Shown in pieces: positions 47,510-57,073 of a stretch of DNA of 64,000 nucleotides. The stretch covers positions 62,001 through 126,000 of the forward strand of contig NZ_JAMKFA010000003.1 in NCBI RefSeq assembly GCF_025499515.1, given 5' to 3'. Made by a program: the position numbers and the translations under genes. Under the pieces are notes generated by a model. The model saw only the letters and a program-made list of their open reading frames with translations, was not told where the DNA came from and did no database searches. This DNA is from Flavobacterium odoriferum (GTDB lineage: Bacteria > Bacteroidota > Bacteroidia > Flavobacteriales > Flavobacteriaceae). Position 1 is the first letter of the stretch. The number at the start of each line of letters is the position of its first letter.

Positions 47510-48424
47510 TTACACCATAATATTTTTACCACTATTTTTTATCGTTTTATCATTAGAAAAATAAAAATCGATTTTACCTAAATTAATACCATAACAACCT
47601 ACTTGGTTAATTAAAACATCTTTTCCTTCGCTATTTTTTTCAACCACAGGTTTTTCTAAAAAGGTGTGTGTGTGACCTCCAATTATTAAATCAATATTTT
47701 TTGTTTTCTTCGCCAATTCTAAATCGGAAACTTTGTAAGGTTCATTTTTATAGGAATATCCTAAGTGAGAAAGACAAATGACCAAATCGCATTTTTGTTC
47801 TTCTTTTAGAATTTTTGTCATGTCTTGTGCCACTTCAATGGGGTTATTGTAAACGGTTTCTTTGTATAGTTTTTTATCAACCAAACCATCAAGTTCAACA
47901 CCTAAGCCAAAAATCCCAATCTTGATTCCGTCTTTATTGAAAATCTTGTAAGGTTTTACAATCTCGTTTAAAACAGTGTTTTTAAAATCATAGTTTGCAG
48001 ATACAAATTCAAATTCTGCATGTGGTAACTGCGCATAAAATCCATCAATTCCGTTATCAAAATCATGATTTCCCATAGTTGCTAAATCATATTGCATCAT
48101 GCTCATTAATTTGAATTCTAATTCGCCACCATAGTAATTAAAGTAAGGTGTTCCTTGAAAAATATCGCCAGCATCTAACAACAACACATTTTCTTCCTCT
48201 TTTCTAATGCTTTCAATTAAAGCCGCTCTTCGGGCAGCGCCACCCATATTTGCATTTCGAGGATGATCTGCTGGAAAAGGATCAATATGGCTGTGCACAT
48301 CATTGGTATGAAGTATTGTAATTTTTTTGGTTTCTGGTGAAATAATAGTATTAATTCCTATATTACTTAACCCTAATACTACAGAGCTTGCAGCTGTTTT
48401 TTGGATAAAATCTCTTCTTTTCAT
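47510..48424 (-). CDS. Metallophosphatase, catalytic part of a 5'-nucleotidase
   Basis: 304 residues. N-terminus MKRRDFIQKTAASSVVLGL is a twin-arginine-type signal. The calcineurin-like phosphatase domain has all metal-binding blocks: LHTNDVHSHIDPF, LLDAGDIFQGTPYF, TMGNHDFDNG and IIGGHTHTFLEKP. It lacks the C-terminal nucleotide-binding domain that UshA-type enzymes carry; that domain is the product of the gene just upstream. The two probably form a split periplasmic 5'-nucleotidase/UDP-sugar hydrolase. It starts 14 bases after the upstream gene. The pairing is inferred from adjacency and domains. Confidence 0.9.
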   Translation of the reverse strand: MKRRDFIQKTAASSVVLGLSNIGINTIISPETKKITILHTNDVHSHIDPFPADHPRNANMGGAARRAALIESIRKEEENVLLLDAGDIFQGTPYFNYYGGELEFKLMSMMQYDLATMGNHDFDNGIDGFYAQLPHAEFEFVSANYDFKNTVLNEIVKPYKIFNKDGIKIGIFGLGVELDGLVDKKLYKETVYNNPIEVAQDMTKILKEEQKCDLVICLSHLGYSYKNEPYKVSDLELAKKTKNIDLIIGGHTHTFLEKPVVEKNSEGKDVLINQVGCYGINLGKIDFYFSNDKTIKNSGKNIMV

Positions 48425-48438
48425 GTTTTTAGGTTAAG

Positions 48439-49224
48439 TTATTCTAAAATAATCTTTTCATCAGTAATTACAGGTAATGTATCTACTTTTTTGAAATAGT
48501 CAATCAGCATATTTCGCAACTTGTAATCCATGTCAAATTTCAGTTCACTTTCTTTGAAAAAAGTCATGTTGTCACCGCCATTTGAAAGATAATCAGATGT
48601 TGCAACATAATATATTTTATCGTCTTCAACGGGTTTTCTGTTGATTTCGATTCGGTTAACATTCAAATTATCTTTGTTTACAAAAATTTTAATTCCATAA
48701 AGTGGATGTGGCTTTTTTTCGGTCATTAAATAAGTTGCCATTTCTTTCACCTTGCTACCTTTTAATCCCACAATAATTAGGCTGTTTTCAAAAGGCATTA
48801 CTTCAAATGCAGTTCTTGTTGTTACATTTCCTTGTGGAATAATGGAACGAATGCCGCCATGATTTAAAAGACATATATCGATGGATTTATTTTCTCTTTT
48901 TTGAAAAATTGGGTTTCCAAAATCAAAAACTACTTGTGCTAATAAATTACCAATAGTGGTTTGCCATTTGCCTTTACTTTTATCTAAAGTTTCGGGCGAA
49001 AATGCTAAAACACTATCTAAATCTTTTTTAATATGTTCTCGATATGGAGCAATATAGCTTTCAATTTGAGTATTTTCTCCTTTTTCTGCAGTTACTCCAA
49101 TTTTCTTACCTTCAACTTTATAATTATAATATTCATTAGTTTTACACGAAAAGAAACAACTAAATGTTAATAATATAACAAAATAACGAAAAGATATCGT
49201 ATTCTTTTTTACATTTACAATCAT
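48439..49224 (-). CDS. 5'-nucleotidase C-terminal-domain lipoprotein
   Basis: 261 residues. Lipoprotein signal with FSCKT (cysteine at about 27). The rest is the 5_nucleotid_C domain, which in full-length enzymes binds the nucleoside: CLLNHGGIRSIIPQGNVTTR, FEVMPFENSLIIVGLKG, ATSDYLSNGGDNMTFFK. It precedes the metallophosphatase gene by 14 bases, so the order of the two halves is reversed compared with the one-chain enzyme. It is anchored by lipid while the catalytic partner carries a Tat-type signal, so complex formation at the membrane is likely. Confidence 0.88.
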   Translation of the reverse strand: MIVNVKKNTISFRYFVILLTFSCFFSCKTNEYYNYKVEGKKIGVTAEKGENTQIESYIAPYREHIKKDLDSVLAFSPETLDKSKGKWQTTIGNLLAQVVFDFGNPIFQKRENKSIDICLLNHGGIRSIIPQGNVTTRTAFEVMPFENSLIIVGLKGSKVKEMATYLMTEKKPHPLYGIKIFVNKDNLNVNRIEINRKPVEDDKIYYVATSDYLSNGGDNMTFFKESELKFDMDYKLRNMLIDYFKKVDTLPVITDEKIILE

Positions 49225-49242
49225 AATAAAAGACTTAATTTA

Positions 49243-49250
49243 TAATTTTG
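49243..49250 (+). promoter_or_regulatory. -7 promoter element of the dapA unit
   Basis: TAATTTTG fits TAnnTTTG, 19 bases before the start of the DUF6913-like gene, in the 45-base divergent gap with the 5'-nucleotidase genes. Confidence 0.5.
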
Positions 49251-49269
49251 TCCGAGATGTAAAAATACT

Positions 49270-49788
49270 ATGTTTTATAAGATTTTAAAGAATTTTTTCC
49301 TAAAAAAAAACGTTACTAAAAGGTTACAAAATCAGCAACCGCTTTTAGAACACCAAAAAATTGAAACAATTGGATTGTTAGTTGATGAAACTTATTTTTC
49401 AAATACAGCAAGTTTAGTTGAAGCGATTTTAAGTCAAGGTTTTAGAAAAGAGCAAATTACAATTTTAGTTTATAAAGATAAAATCAAATCAAAAGAAGTG
49501 ATTAGTGAACCTTTTTTGTCGTTAAAAAACATTTCGCTTTCTGGAGAAATTAACAAGCCTGAAGTAGTTGACTTTTTAGAAAAACCATTTGATTTATTGA
49601 TAAACTATTATGATGTAAATAAATATGGAATTTTACTTTTGTCTATTAAATCTAAGGCAAATTTTAAAGTAGGATTTGATACAGTTGATAAAAGAGTAAA
49701 TCATTTTATTGTTAAAGAATTAGTTGATAATTATAAAGAATTTACATCGGAATTATTCAAATATTTAAAAATTTTAAACAAAATATAA
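49270..49788 (+). CDS. Conserved hypothetical protein upstream of dapA (possibly DUF6913)
   Basis: 172 residues, soluble. Features: basic N-terminus ([20 protein letters not shown]), then an alpha/beta fold beginning [20 protein letters not shown], and [20 protein letters not shown] with [16 protein letters not shown] recall similar proteins directly before dapA in flavobacteria, annotated DUF6913; the number is from memory. It ends 2 bases before dapA, so the two are co-transcribed. No catalytic motif is seen. Confidence 0.7.
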   Translation: MFYKILKNFFLKKNVTKRLQNQQPLLEHQKIETIGLLVDETYFSNTASLVEAILSQGFRKEQITILVYKDKIKSKEVISEPFLSLKNISLSGEINKPEVVDFLEKPFDLLINYYDVNKYGILLLSIKSKANFKVGFDTVDKRVNHFIVKELVDNYKEFTSELFKYLKILNKI

Positions 49789-49790
49789 AA

Positions 49791-50669
49791 ATGCAATCAT
49801 TTATAGGAACTGGTGTTGCACTTGTTACGCCATTTAAAAAAGATTTTTCGGTTGATGTTGAAGCCTTAACAAGAATTGTAAATTATGTAATTGATGGAGG
49901 AGTTGAATATCTTGTGGTTTTAGGAACCACTGCAGAAACAGCAACGCTTTCTCAAGATGAAAAAGAGTTAGTAATTGATACAATTGTTAAAGCTAATAAC
50001 CGAAGATTGCCTTTGGTTTTAGGAGTTGGCGGAAATAATACCATGAAAGTTGTTGAAGAATTAAAAACTAGAGATTTTTCTAATTTTTCGGCTATTTTAT
50101 CGGTTTCTCCATATTACAACAAACCTACGCAAGAAGGAATTTATCAGCATTTTAAAGCAGTTGCTGAAGCATCTCCAATTCCAGTAATTGTGTACAATGT
50201 TCCAGGTAGAACAGCAAGTAATATGTTGCCATCAACAGTAATTAGATTAGCAAATGATTTTAAAAACATCATCGGAATCAAAGAAGCTGCAGGTGATATT
50301 GTTCAGGCAATGAAATTAATTCAAAATAAACCAGAAGGGTTTTTAGTAATTTCTGGAGATGATATGATTACTTTACCAATGGTTTTAGCGGGTGGAGCAG
50401 GAGTAATTTCAGTAATTGGTGAAGGTTTTCCAAAAGAATTTTCAGAAATGGTACGTTTAGGTTTACAACGAAAAGTAGACGAAGCCTACAAATTGCATTA
50501 TCTTTTAGCTGATAGTATTGACATGATTTTCGAACAAGGAAATCCTGGAGGAATCAAAGAAGTCTTTAAAACATTAGGCTTGTCAGAGAACACTATGCGA
50601 TTACCTTTAGTAAATGTAAATGAAGATTTAGCTTTAAGATTGCATAATTTCACTAAAAAATTAAGTTAA
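49791..50669 (+). CDS. dapA: 4-hydroxy-tetrahydrodipicolinate synthase
   Basis: 292 residues, standard length. It condenses pyruvate and aspartate semialdehyde at the start of the diaminopimelate/lysine branch. TIM-barrel residues are visible: GTTAETATL (the TT pair), Y135 in VYNVPGRT and the Schiff-base K164 in IGIKEAAGD. Arginine R140 follows the tyrosine as expected. It is linked to the small gene upstream. lysA, the last step of the same path, is at 33.3 kb. Confidence 0.97.
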   Translation: MQSFIGTGVALVTPFKKDFSVDVEALTRIVNYVIDGGVEYLVVLGTTAETATLSQDEKELVIDTIVKANNRRLPLVLGVGGNNTMKVVEELKTRDFSNFSAILSVSPYYNKPTQEGIYQHFKAVAEASPIPVIVYNVPGRTASNMLPSTVIRLANDFKNIIGIKEAAGDIVQAMKLIQNKPEGFLVISGDDMITLPMVLAGGAGVISVIGEGFPKEFSEMVRLGLQRKVDEAYKLHYLLADSIDMIFEQGNPGGIKEVFKTLGLSENTMRLPLVNVNEDLALRLHNFTKKLS

Positions 50670-50701
50670 AAAAAAGATTTTTATAGTAAGTAAATTATAT
50701 C

Positions 50702-50709
50702 TAAATTTG
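50702..50709 (+). promoter_or_regulatory. -7 promoter element of the bamD cluster
   Basis: TAAATTTG fits TAnnTTTG and lies 56 bases before bamD, the first gene of the bamD-rpoZ-coaBC-porD-recN cluster. Confidence 0.55.
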
Positions 50710-50765
50710 CAGTTGCTTTTTTAGGTATCGATTTATGGGTATTTAAAAAGTTAAAAGTAAAACAA

Positions 50766-51560
50766 ATGAATAAAATTTTTAGTTTCCTTCTTGTATCTGT
50801 TTTGTTTGCATCTTGCAGTCAATATCAAAAAGCGTTAAAGTCTGATGATGTTGCTGTTAAAAGTGAAGCAGCAAATAAAATGTATGAAGCAGGAAAATAC
50901 ACAAAAGCAATACGTTTATACGAGCAAATTGCTCCAGCATACAAAGGAAAACCAAGTGCTGAGCGCATGTTTTTTTTGTATTCAAATTCATTGTATAAAT
51001 CAGAACAATATTATCTAGCAGGTTATCAATTTGAAAATTTTGTTGCAACCTATCCAAAGAGCGAAAAAAGGGAAGAAGCAGCATTTTTAGCAGCTGAATG
51101 TTTTTACAGATTATCACCTGTGTATAGTTTGGATCAAGTAGATACTCAAAAAGCTTTAGATAAATTACAGCGTTTCATTGATGTTTATCCAAGTTCTGAA
51201 TATTTAGAAAAAGCAAACGTTTATGTAAAGGAGTTAAGAGAAAAACAAGAAAAGAAAGCATTTGAAATTGCAAAACAATACAATACTATTTCTGATTTTA
51301 AAGGTGCTTTAAAAGCATTAGAAAATTTTATTTCAGATTATCCAGGAACACCTTTTAAAGAACAAGCATTATATTACAGATTGGATTCGGCATACAAATT
51401 AGCAATAAATAGTATTGAATCTAAAAAACAAGAACGTTTAGCTTATGCTAAAACAACTCATAGCAGTTTGATGAAATTCAACAGCGCTTCAGAGTACAAA
51501 GAAGAAGCTGACAAAATGTTAGCTGAAATTGAAAAAGAATTACAACAATTTTCTAAATAA
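50766..51560 (+). CDS. bamD: Outer membrane assembly lipoprotein BamD
   Basis: 264 residues. Lipoprotein signal ending LFASC (cysteine 17), followed by tetratricopeptide repeats: NKMYEAGKYTKAIRLYEQIA, YKSEQYYLAGYQFENFVATY, ALDKLQRFIDVYPSSEYLEK and AIEAL-like ALKALENFISDYPGTPF. BamD is the essential lipoprotein partner of BamA in beta-barrel insertion at the outer membrane. It starts the conserved Bacteroidetes cluster bamD-rpoZ-coaBC-porD-recN; rpoZ follows after 9 bases. Confidence 0.94.
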   Translation: MNKIFSFLLVSVLFASCSQYQKALKSDDVAVKSEAANKMYEAGKYTKAIRLYEQIAPAYKGKPSAERMFFLYSNSLYKSEQYYLAGYQFENFVATYPKSEKREEAAFLAAECFYRLSPVYSLDQVDTQKALDKLQRFIDVYPSSEYLEKANVYVKELREKQEKKAFEIAKQYNTISDFKGALKALENFISDYPGTPFKEQALYYRLDSAYKLAINSIESKKQERLAYAKTTHSSLMKFNSASEYKEEADKMLAEIEKELQQFSK

Positions 51561-51569
51561 AACTAAATC

Positions 51570-51884
51570 ATGGATTTAAAGAAAACAAATGCTCCTGTAA
51601 ACACTATTACTTACAATAAAAGTAAATTAGAAGAGCCTACTGGAAACATTTATGAAGCGATAACTATCATGGCTAAACGCGCTAATCAAATTAATACCGA
51701 AATCAAAAAGGAATTAATCGAAAAATTAGAAGAGTTTGCTACTTACAACGATAGTTTAGAAGAAGTTTTTGAAAACAAAGAGCAAATTGAAGTTTCAAAA
51801 TTCTATGAAAAATTACCAAAACCTCACGCTTTAGCAGTACAAGAGTGGGAAGAAGGTAAAATATACTACAGAGACTCTAAATAA
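51570..51884 (+). CDS. rpoZ: RNA polymerase omega subunit (Bacteroidetes type)
   Basis: 104 residues. The Bacteroidetes omega pattern is clear: TITYNKSKLEEPTGNIYEA, ITIMAKRANQINTEIK and a C-terminal EKLPKPHALAVQEWEEGK. Omega binds the beta' subunit and helps core assembly. It differs from the proteobacterial protein in its longer C-terminus. It is in the bamD cluster, 6 bases before coaBC, an association of rpoZ with coaBC also known in other phyla. Confidence 0.93.
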   Translation: MDLKKTNAPVNTITYNKSKLEEPTGNIYEAITIMAKRANQINTEIKKELIEKLEEFATYNDSLEEVFENKEQIEVSKFYEKLPKPHALAVQEWEEGKIYYRDSK

Positions 51885-51890
51885 TTCAAT

Positions 51891-53102
51891 ATGTCTGTTT
51901 TAAGCGGTAAAAAAATCTTGCTAGGTGTATCTGGTGGTATAGCTGCTTACAAAACAGCCAATTTGGTTAGACTTTTTATAAAAGCAGGTGCACAAGTACA
52001 AGTTGTAATGTCGCCTGCTTCTTTGCATTTTGTTACGCCACTAACATTAGCTACACTTTCTAAAAATCCAGTGTATTCTACTTTTTATAACGAAGAAGAA
52101 GCTACAGGTGAATGGAATAATCATGTAGAACTAGGACTTTGGGCAGATTTGATGCTCGTAGCTCCAGCAACAGCTAATACACTATCTAAAATGGCAAATG
52201 GAAATTGTGATAATTTACTTATAGCAACTTATTTGTCTGCAAAATGCCCAGTTTATTTTGCGCCTGCAATGGATTTAGATATGTACAAGCATCCTTCAAC
52301 TTTAGATAGTTTTCACAAACTTAAATCATTTGGAAATACAATAATTCCTGCCGAAAATGGTGAATTAGCAAGTGGTTTATCAGGCGAAGGAAGAATGGCA
52401 GAACCTGAAAATATCGTTGCCTTCTTAGAAAATGATATTTTAGAAAAATTACCATTAAAAGGTAAAAAAATATTAGTTACAGCTGGACCTACATTTGAAG
52501 CAATAGACCCAGTACGATTTATTGGAAATCATTCTTCTGGCAAAATGGGATTTGATATTGCCAATGAAGCAGCTAAAAATGGAGCAGAAGTAGTTCTAAT
52601 TTCTGGGCCAACACATTTGAAAACAGAAAATTCTCAAGTAAATTTAATTAGAGTTACCTCAGCGCAAGAAATGTACGATGCTTGCCATCAATACTATACT
52701 GATGTTGATGTTGCTATTGCAGCAGCAGCAGTTGCCGATTATAAACCAAAAAATGTTGCCAATCAGAAAATAAAAAAGAATGATGCAACGTTTACTATAG
52801 AGTTAGAAAAAACAAAAGATATCTTAGCTTCACTAGGTGCAATTAAAAAAAAGCAGTTTTTAATTGGTTTTGCATTGGAAACAGAAAATGAAATTGAACA
52901 TGCTAAGCTAAAAATTCAGAAAAAAAACTTAGATTTGATAGTTTTAAATTCATTAAATGATAAAGGTGCTGGTTTTGGTAAGCCAACAAATAAAGTTACT
53001 TTTATTGATAAAAATTTTCAGATTGAACCAATGGATTTAAAATCAAAAGAAGCAGTTGCTTTAGATATTATTAATAAAATAATCCAACATTATGATGCGT
53101 AA
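51891..53102 (+). CDS. coaBC: Bifunctional phosphopantothenoylcysteine decarboxylase/synthetase
   Basis: 403 residues. The N-terminal CoaC flavoprotein (1-180) has GVSGGIAAYK, the catalytic histidine region (WNNHVELGLWADLMLVAPATA) and PAMDLDMYKHP. The C-terminal CoaB domain (about 185-400) has VTAGPTFEAIDPVRFIGNHS, SSGKMG, AAAVADYKP and GFALETENE. Together they convert phosphopantothenate plus cysteine to 4'-phosphopantetheine, the substrate of CoaD. The gene overlaps porD by 8 to 11 bases. Confidence 0.96.
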   Translation: MSVLSGKKILLGVSGGIAAYKTANLVRLFIKAGAQVQVVMSPASLHFVTPLTLATLSKNPVYSTFYNEEEATGEWNNHVELGLWADLMLVAPATANTLSKMANGNCDNLLIATYLSAKCPVYFAPAMDLDMYKHPSTLDSFHKLKSFGNTIIPAENGELASGLSGEGRMAEPENIVAFLENDILEKLPLKGKKILVTAGPTFEAIDPVRFIGNHSSGKMGFDIANEAAKNGAEVVLISGPTHLKTENSQVNLIRVTSAQEMYDACHQYYTDVDVAIAAAAVADYKPKNVANQKIKKNDATFTIELEKTKDILASLGAIKKKQFLIGFALETENEIEHAKLKIQKKNLDLIVLNSLNDKGAGFGKPTNKVTFIDKNFQIEPMDLKSKEAVALDIINKIIQHYDA

Positions 53103-53982
53103 TCTATTTTTACTTTTAGTCTTTTTATTCACTAATGTTGCTCTTTCACAAGAATTACGTGCTACTGTAGCTGTAAATTATGAGCAAGTAAATAATGGAA
53201 ACCCTCAGTTGTTTAAGAATTTGGAAAAACAAATAACAGAGTTTTTAAATAATACAAAATGGACAGAAAATGAAGTAAAAGATGTTGAAAAAATTGAATG
53301 TAATTTTTTCATAAATGTTACATCTTATGGTTCAAATAATTTCGAAGCTACCTTACAAGTACAAGCTTCTCGTCCTGTTTTTAATTCAACGTTATCATCT
53401 CCGATTTTAAATGTAAATGATAAAAATTTCAATTTTCGATTTATTGAATTTGAAAACATGATTTATGATGCCAATAATTTTTCTTCAAATTTAGTTTCTG
53501 TATTAGCTTTTTATTCTAATTTAATAATTGGAATTGATATGGATTCGTTTTCAAAATTAGGAGGTACAGAATACCTAGGAATAGCTGCAAATATTGTAAA
53601 TGTAGCTCAGTCAAGCGGTTTTAAAGGTTGGAGCCAATCTGAAAGCGGAAATAATAATAGAAATTTCTTGATTTCAGATATGCTTTCTAATACATTTGAA
53701 CCTTTTAGAACGGCAATGTATCTTTATCACAGAGAAGGCGTAGATAAAATGGCTGAAAATATTTTGCAAGGAAAAGAAGGTGTTTCTAAAGCCATTCAAG
53801 TTTTAGAAGAGATTCAAAAAACACGTACAAATTCATTAATCACAAGAACTTTTTTTGATATAAAAGCAGACGAAATTGTTTCTATTTTTTCGGGTGGACC
53901 AAAAATGGATGTATCAAAATTAGTTGAAACTTTAAACAGAATTTCGCCACTGAATTCTCAAAAATGGAATAAAATAAGATAA
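53092..53982 (+). CDS. porD: PorD-like type IX secretion-associated protein (DUF4835)
   Basis: 296 residues. Signal peptide ending near ALSQE, then the DUF4835 fold: FLNNTKWTENEVKDVEKIEC, QASRPVFNSTLSSPILNV, FYSNLIIGIDMDSFSKLGG and a C-terminal FFDIKADEIVSIFSGGPKMD. The family is annotated as PorD in the type IX secretion system of Bacteroidetes, from memory, and two T9SS cargo proteins are in this window. MMRN gives two usable start codons, overlapping coaBC by 11 or 8 bases. It is expected in the periplasm or at the outer membrane. Confidence 0.85.
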   Translation: MMRNLFLLLVFLFTNVALSQELRATVAVNYEQVNNGNPQLFKNLEKQITEFLNNTKWTENEVKDVEKIECNFFINVTSYGSNNFEATLQVQASRPVFNSTLSSPILNVNDKNFNFRFIEFENMIYDANNFSSNLVSVLAFYSNLIIGIDMDSFSKLGGTEYLGIAANIVNVAQSSGFKGWSQSESGNNNRNFLISDMLSNTFEPFRTAMYLYHREGVDKMAENILQGKEGVSKAIQVLEEIQKTRTNSLITRTFFDIKADEIVSIFSGGPKMDVSKLVETLNRISPLNSQKWNKIR

Positions 53983-54004
53983 TTTTTTATTCAAAATAAA
54001 TCGT

Positions 54005-55657
54005 ATGCTACTTTCACTTTCCATAAAAAATTATGCGTTAATTGAATCGCTCGAAACTGATTTTTCCAATCAGTTTTCTGTTATTACAGGAGAAACTGGT
54101 GCTGGAAAATCAATTCTTTTAGGAGCTTTAGGGTTGGTTCTTGGAAATAGAGCCGATTTAACTTCTTTAAAAGATAAAGAACAAAAATGTATTATTGAAG
54201 CAAACTTTTCGATTTCAAATTATAATTTGAAACCTTTTTTTGAGGAAAACGATTTAGATTATGAAGATAAAACCATCATTAGAAGAGAAATTTTACCTTC
54301 CGGAAAATCGAGAGCCTTTATTAATGATAGTCCAGTAAATCTTCAAGAACTTCAAGCATTAAGTTCTTTTTTATTGGATATTCATTCGCAACAACAAACA
54401 CGTGAATTAACTGAAGAAGCTTATCAATTAGAAATTTTGGATGCGGTTGCGAATAATCAGGATGCAATTTCTAATTACCAAAAAATATTAACTTCTTTCA
54501 AGTCAAAACAGAAAGAAGTAAAACAAATGATTGCCGAAAAAGAAACGTTGGAAAAAGAACATGAATATCATTCTTTTCTGCTAAACGAACTTTTAGCTGC
54601 TAATTTAACTAATGGAGAACAAGAAACATTAGAGCAAGAATTAGAGCAATTGAGCAATGTAGAGCTTATCAAAGAAAATTTTGAACGCATTTTAGTTATT
54701 GCTAATGAGGAGCAAGTTGGAACATTGGTAAATCTAAAAGAAATTAAATTAGCACTTCAAAAACTTTCTGTTTTTTCTCCAAATTACGCTATTCTTCATG
54801 AACGTTTAATGAGTAGTTTGTTAGAATTAGAAGATATTTTTAACGAATGCGAGCAAAATAACGAAAAAATAATTGCCGATCCCGAACGATTGGAATTGGT
54901 AAATACAAAATTGCAAACCATTTACAATTTACAGAAAAAGCATCAAGTTGATTCGATTGAAAAACTATTAGTGATTCAAAATGAATTAGATAGCAAAGTA
55001 ATGAAAGTGGATGATTTGGAAAATGCTATTTTAAAAACACAAAAAGAACTACAGGAAATTACTTTAAGAATTGATGAAATTGCTTTAAAAATTTCAGAAA
55101 ATAGAAAAAATGCAGTTCCAAAATTAGTAGATAAAATCAAACATATTCTTTCGCAATTAGGAATGGCAGAAGCTAATTTTCAGTTTGAGATTACAACTAC
55201 ATCTTCCTATTTTTTAAATGGAAAAGATGAAGTTAGTTTACTATTTTCAGCTAATAAAGGAACCAGTTTTGGACTACTTAAAAAAGTTGCTTCAGGTGGA
55301 GAAATGTCACGAATTATGTTGGCAATCAAAGCTATTTTGGCAAACTATTCAAAACTTCCAACTATAATTTTTGACGAAATTGACACAGGAGTTTCAGGTG
55401 AAATTGCTATTAAAATGGGTGAAATCATGAAAGAAATGAGTAAAACCATGCAAGTTTTTGCAATTACACATTTACCACAAATTGCAGCCAAAGGAAATTC
55501 ACATTATAAAGTTATAAAAAGAAGTCAAGGCGAGACAACAATTTCAGAATTATTACTATTATCACCAGACGACAGAATTCAACAAATTGCAGAAATGCTT
55601 TCCGGAAAAGACGTTTCAGAATCGGCTTTACAGCATGCAAAAGCTTTGCTGAATTAA
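54005..55657 (+). CDS. recN: DNA repair protein RecN
   Basis: 550 residues, standard length. An SMC-like ATPase acting in double-strand break repair. Walker A GETGAGKS at 29-36, long coiled coils in the middle (about 155-370, EKETLEKEHEYHSFLLNELL, split), then the signature SGGEMSRIMLA and Walker B TIIFDEIDTGVSG, with THLPQIAAKG at the end. Last gene of the bamD cluster, 22 bases after porD. The fabV promoter overlaps its end. Confidence 0.96.
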   Translation: MLLSLSIKNYALIESLETDFSNQFSVITGETGAGKSILLGALGLVLGNRADLTSLKDKEQKCIIEANFSISNYNLKPFFEENDLDYEDKTIIRREILPSGKSRAFINDSPVNLQELQALSSFLLDIHSQQQTRELTEEAYQLEILDAVANNQDAISNYQKILTSFKSKQKEVKQMIAEKETLEKEHEYHSFLLNELLAANLTNGEQETLEQELEQLSNVELIKENFERILVIANEEQVGTLVNLKEIKLALQKLSVFSPNYAILHERLMSSLLELEDIFNECEQNNEKIIADPERLELVNTKLQTIYNLQKKHQVDSIEKLLVIQNELDSKVMKVDDLENAILKTQKELQEITLRIDEIALKISENRKNAVPKLVDKIKHILSQLGMAEANFQFEITTTSSYFLNGKDEVSLLFSANKGTSFGLLKKVASGGEMSRIMLAIKAILANYSKLPTIIFDEIDTGVSGEIAIKMGEIMKEMSKTMQVFAITHLPQIAAKGNSHYKVIKRSQGETTISELLLLSPDDRIQQIAEMLSGKDVSESALQHAKALLN

Positions 55658-55675
55658 AATTTTAGCCTACTTTTG
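55645..55675 (+). promoter_or_regulatory. Promoter of fabV (TTTG-N19-TACTTTTG)
   Basis: TTTG at 55645-55648 and TACTTTTG at 55668-55675 with a 19-base spacer, a near-perfect Bacteroidetes promoter. The -33 box lies inside the last codons of recN. Confidence 0.8.
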
Positions 55676-55719
55676 TTATTCAAATTAGAAAAATTACAAA
55701 CCAATATAAAATTTACAAG

Positions 55720-56910
55720 ATGATTATAGAACCAAGAATGAGAGGATTTATTTGTTTGACAGCTCACCCAAAAGGTTGCGAACAAAATGTAAAAAATCAA
55801 ATTGCTTATGTACAATCAAAAGGAAAAATTAATGGACCCAAAAGAGTTCTTGTAATTGGAGCTTCAACAGGTTTTGGTTTAGCTTCAAGAATTACATCTG
55901 CTTTTGGTTCTGACGCATCAACAATAGGTGTGTTTTTTGAAAAAGAACCATCAGAAGGAAAAACTGCTTCACCTGGTTGGTACAATTCTGCGGCATTTGA
56001 AATGGAAGCTCAAAAAGCGGGTTTGTATGCAAAAAGTATTAATGGTGATGCATTTTCAAACGAAGTAAAACAACAAACCATCGATATGATCAAATCAGAT
56101 TTAGGTCAGATTGATTTAATTATTTACAGTTTAGCTTCACCTGTGCGTCAACATCCGGTTACGGGTGTTTTACATCGTTCAACTTTAAAGCCAATTGGTT
56201 CAACTTTTACCAACAAAACCGTTGATTTTCATACGGGAAATGTAACGCAAGTTTCGATTGAACCAGCTAATCAAGAGGATATTGATAATACTGTTGTGGT
56301 TATGGGTGGAGAAGATTGGGCAATGTGGATTGATGCTTTAAAAGAAGCTGATGTTTTAGCTGATGGATTAACAACAATTGCATATTCATATATTGGACCA
56401 GAAGTAACTGAAGCTGTATATAGAAAAGGAACTATTGGTCGTGCAAAAGATCATTTAGAAGCTACCGCTTTTGAAATTACAGATAAATTAAAAGACATCA
56501 ACGGAAAAGGTTATGTTTCTGTTAATAAAGCTTTAGTAACACAAGCAAGTTCGGCAATTCCAGTAATTCCATTATATATTTCATTATTGTACAAAATTAT
56601 GAAAGCTGAAGGAATTCACGAAGGTTGTATTGAGCAAATTCAGAGATTATACGCTGAAAGATTATATACAGGAAATACAGTTCCAACAGATGAAAAAGGA
56701 AGAATTAGAATTGATGATTGGGAAATGCGTGCCGATGTACAAGAAAAAATAGCAAAACTTTGGCTGGAATCAACTACAGAATCTCTTGTAGAATTAGGTG
56801 ATTTAGCGGGTTATAAACAAGATTTCTTAAATCTATTTGGATTTGGATTTGAAGGTGTTGATTACCTTGCAAATACTAATGAAATTGTAGCTATTCCTAG
56901 TATAAAATAA
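55720..56910 (+). CDS. fabV: Enoyl-ACP/trans-2-enoyl-CoA reductase
   Basis: 396 residues. FabV is a long short-chain-dehydrogenase-type enoyl reductase. Seen: MIIEPRMRGFICLTAHPKGC, the nucleotide-binding VLVIGASTGFGLASRI, YSLASPVR, and the family's Y-x8-K active site in YSYIGPEVTEAVYRKGTIGRAK (tyrosine 228 or 230 region). It reduces the enoyl intermediate in fatty-acid elongation using NADH. It has its own promoter and a terminator after it. FabV-type reductases are less sensitive to triclosan, from family knowledge. Confidence 0.95.
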   Translation: MIIEPRMRGFICLTAHPKGCEQNVKNQIAYVQSKGKINGPKRVLVIGASTGFGLASRITSAFGSDASTIGVFFEKEPSEGKTASPGWYNSAAFEMEAQKAGLYAKSINGDAFSNEVKQQTIDMIKSDLGQIDLIIYSLASPVRQHPVTGVLHRSTLKPIGSTFTNKTVDFHTGNVTQVSIEPANQEDIDNTVVVMGGEDWAMWIDALKEADVLADGLTTIAYSYIGPEVTEAVYRKGTIGRAKDHLEATAFEITDKLKDINGKGYVSVNKALVTQASSAIPVIPLYISLLYKIMKAEGIHEGCIEQIQRLYAERLYTGNTVPTDEKGRIRIDDWEMRADVQEKIAKLWLESTTESLVELGDLAGYKQDFLNLFGFGFEGVDYLANTNEIVAIPSIK

Positions 56911-56935
56911 TCACATTATAAAAAAAAAATGTTAT

Positions 56936-56962
56936 AAAATCCTGACTTGTTCAGGATTTTGT
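56936..56962 (+). terminator. Intrinsic terminator of fabV
   Basis: AAAATCCTGA / TCAGGATTTT with a CTTGT loop, followed by GTGTTTTTT. Confidence 0.85.
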
Positions 56963-57073
56963 GTTTTTTAGCGATTTTTTTTACTTTTTATCGATATTGA
57001 AAAAAGTATTACATTGTTGTTTATTAATTATTATTAAATTAGCAGTTGCTTAACAATTAATTAATTAATATTT

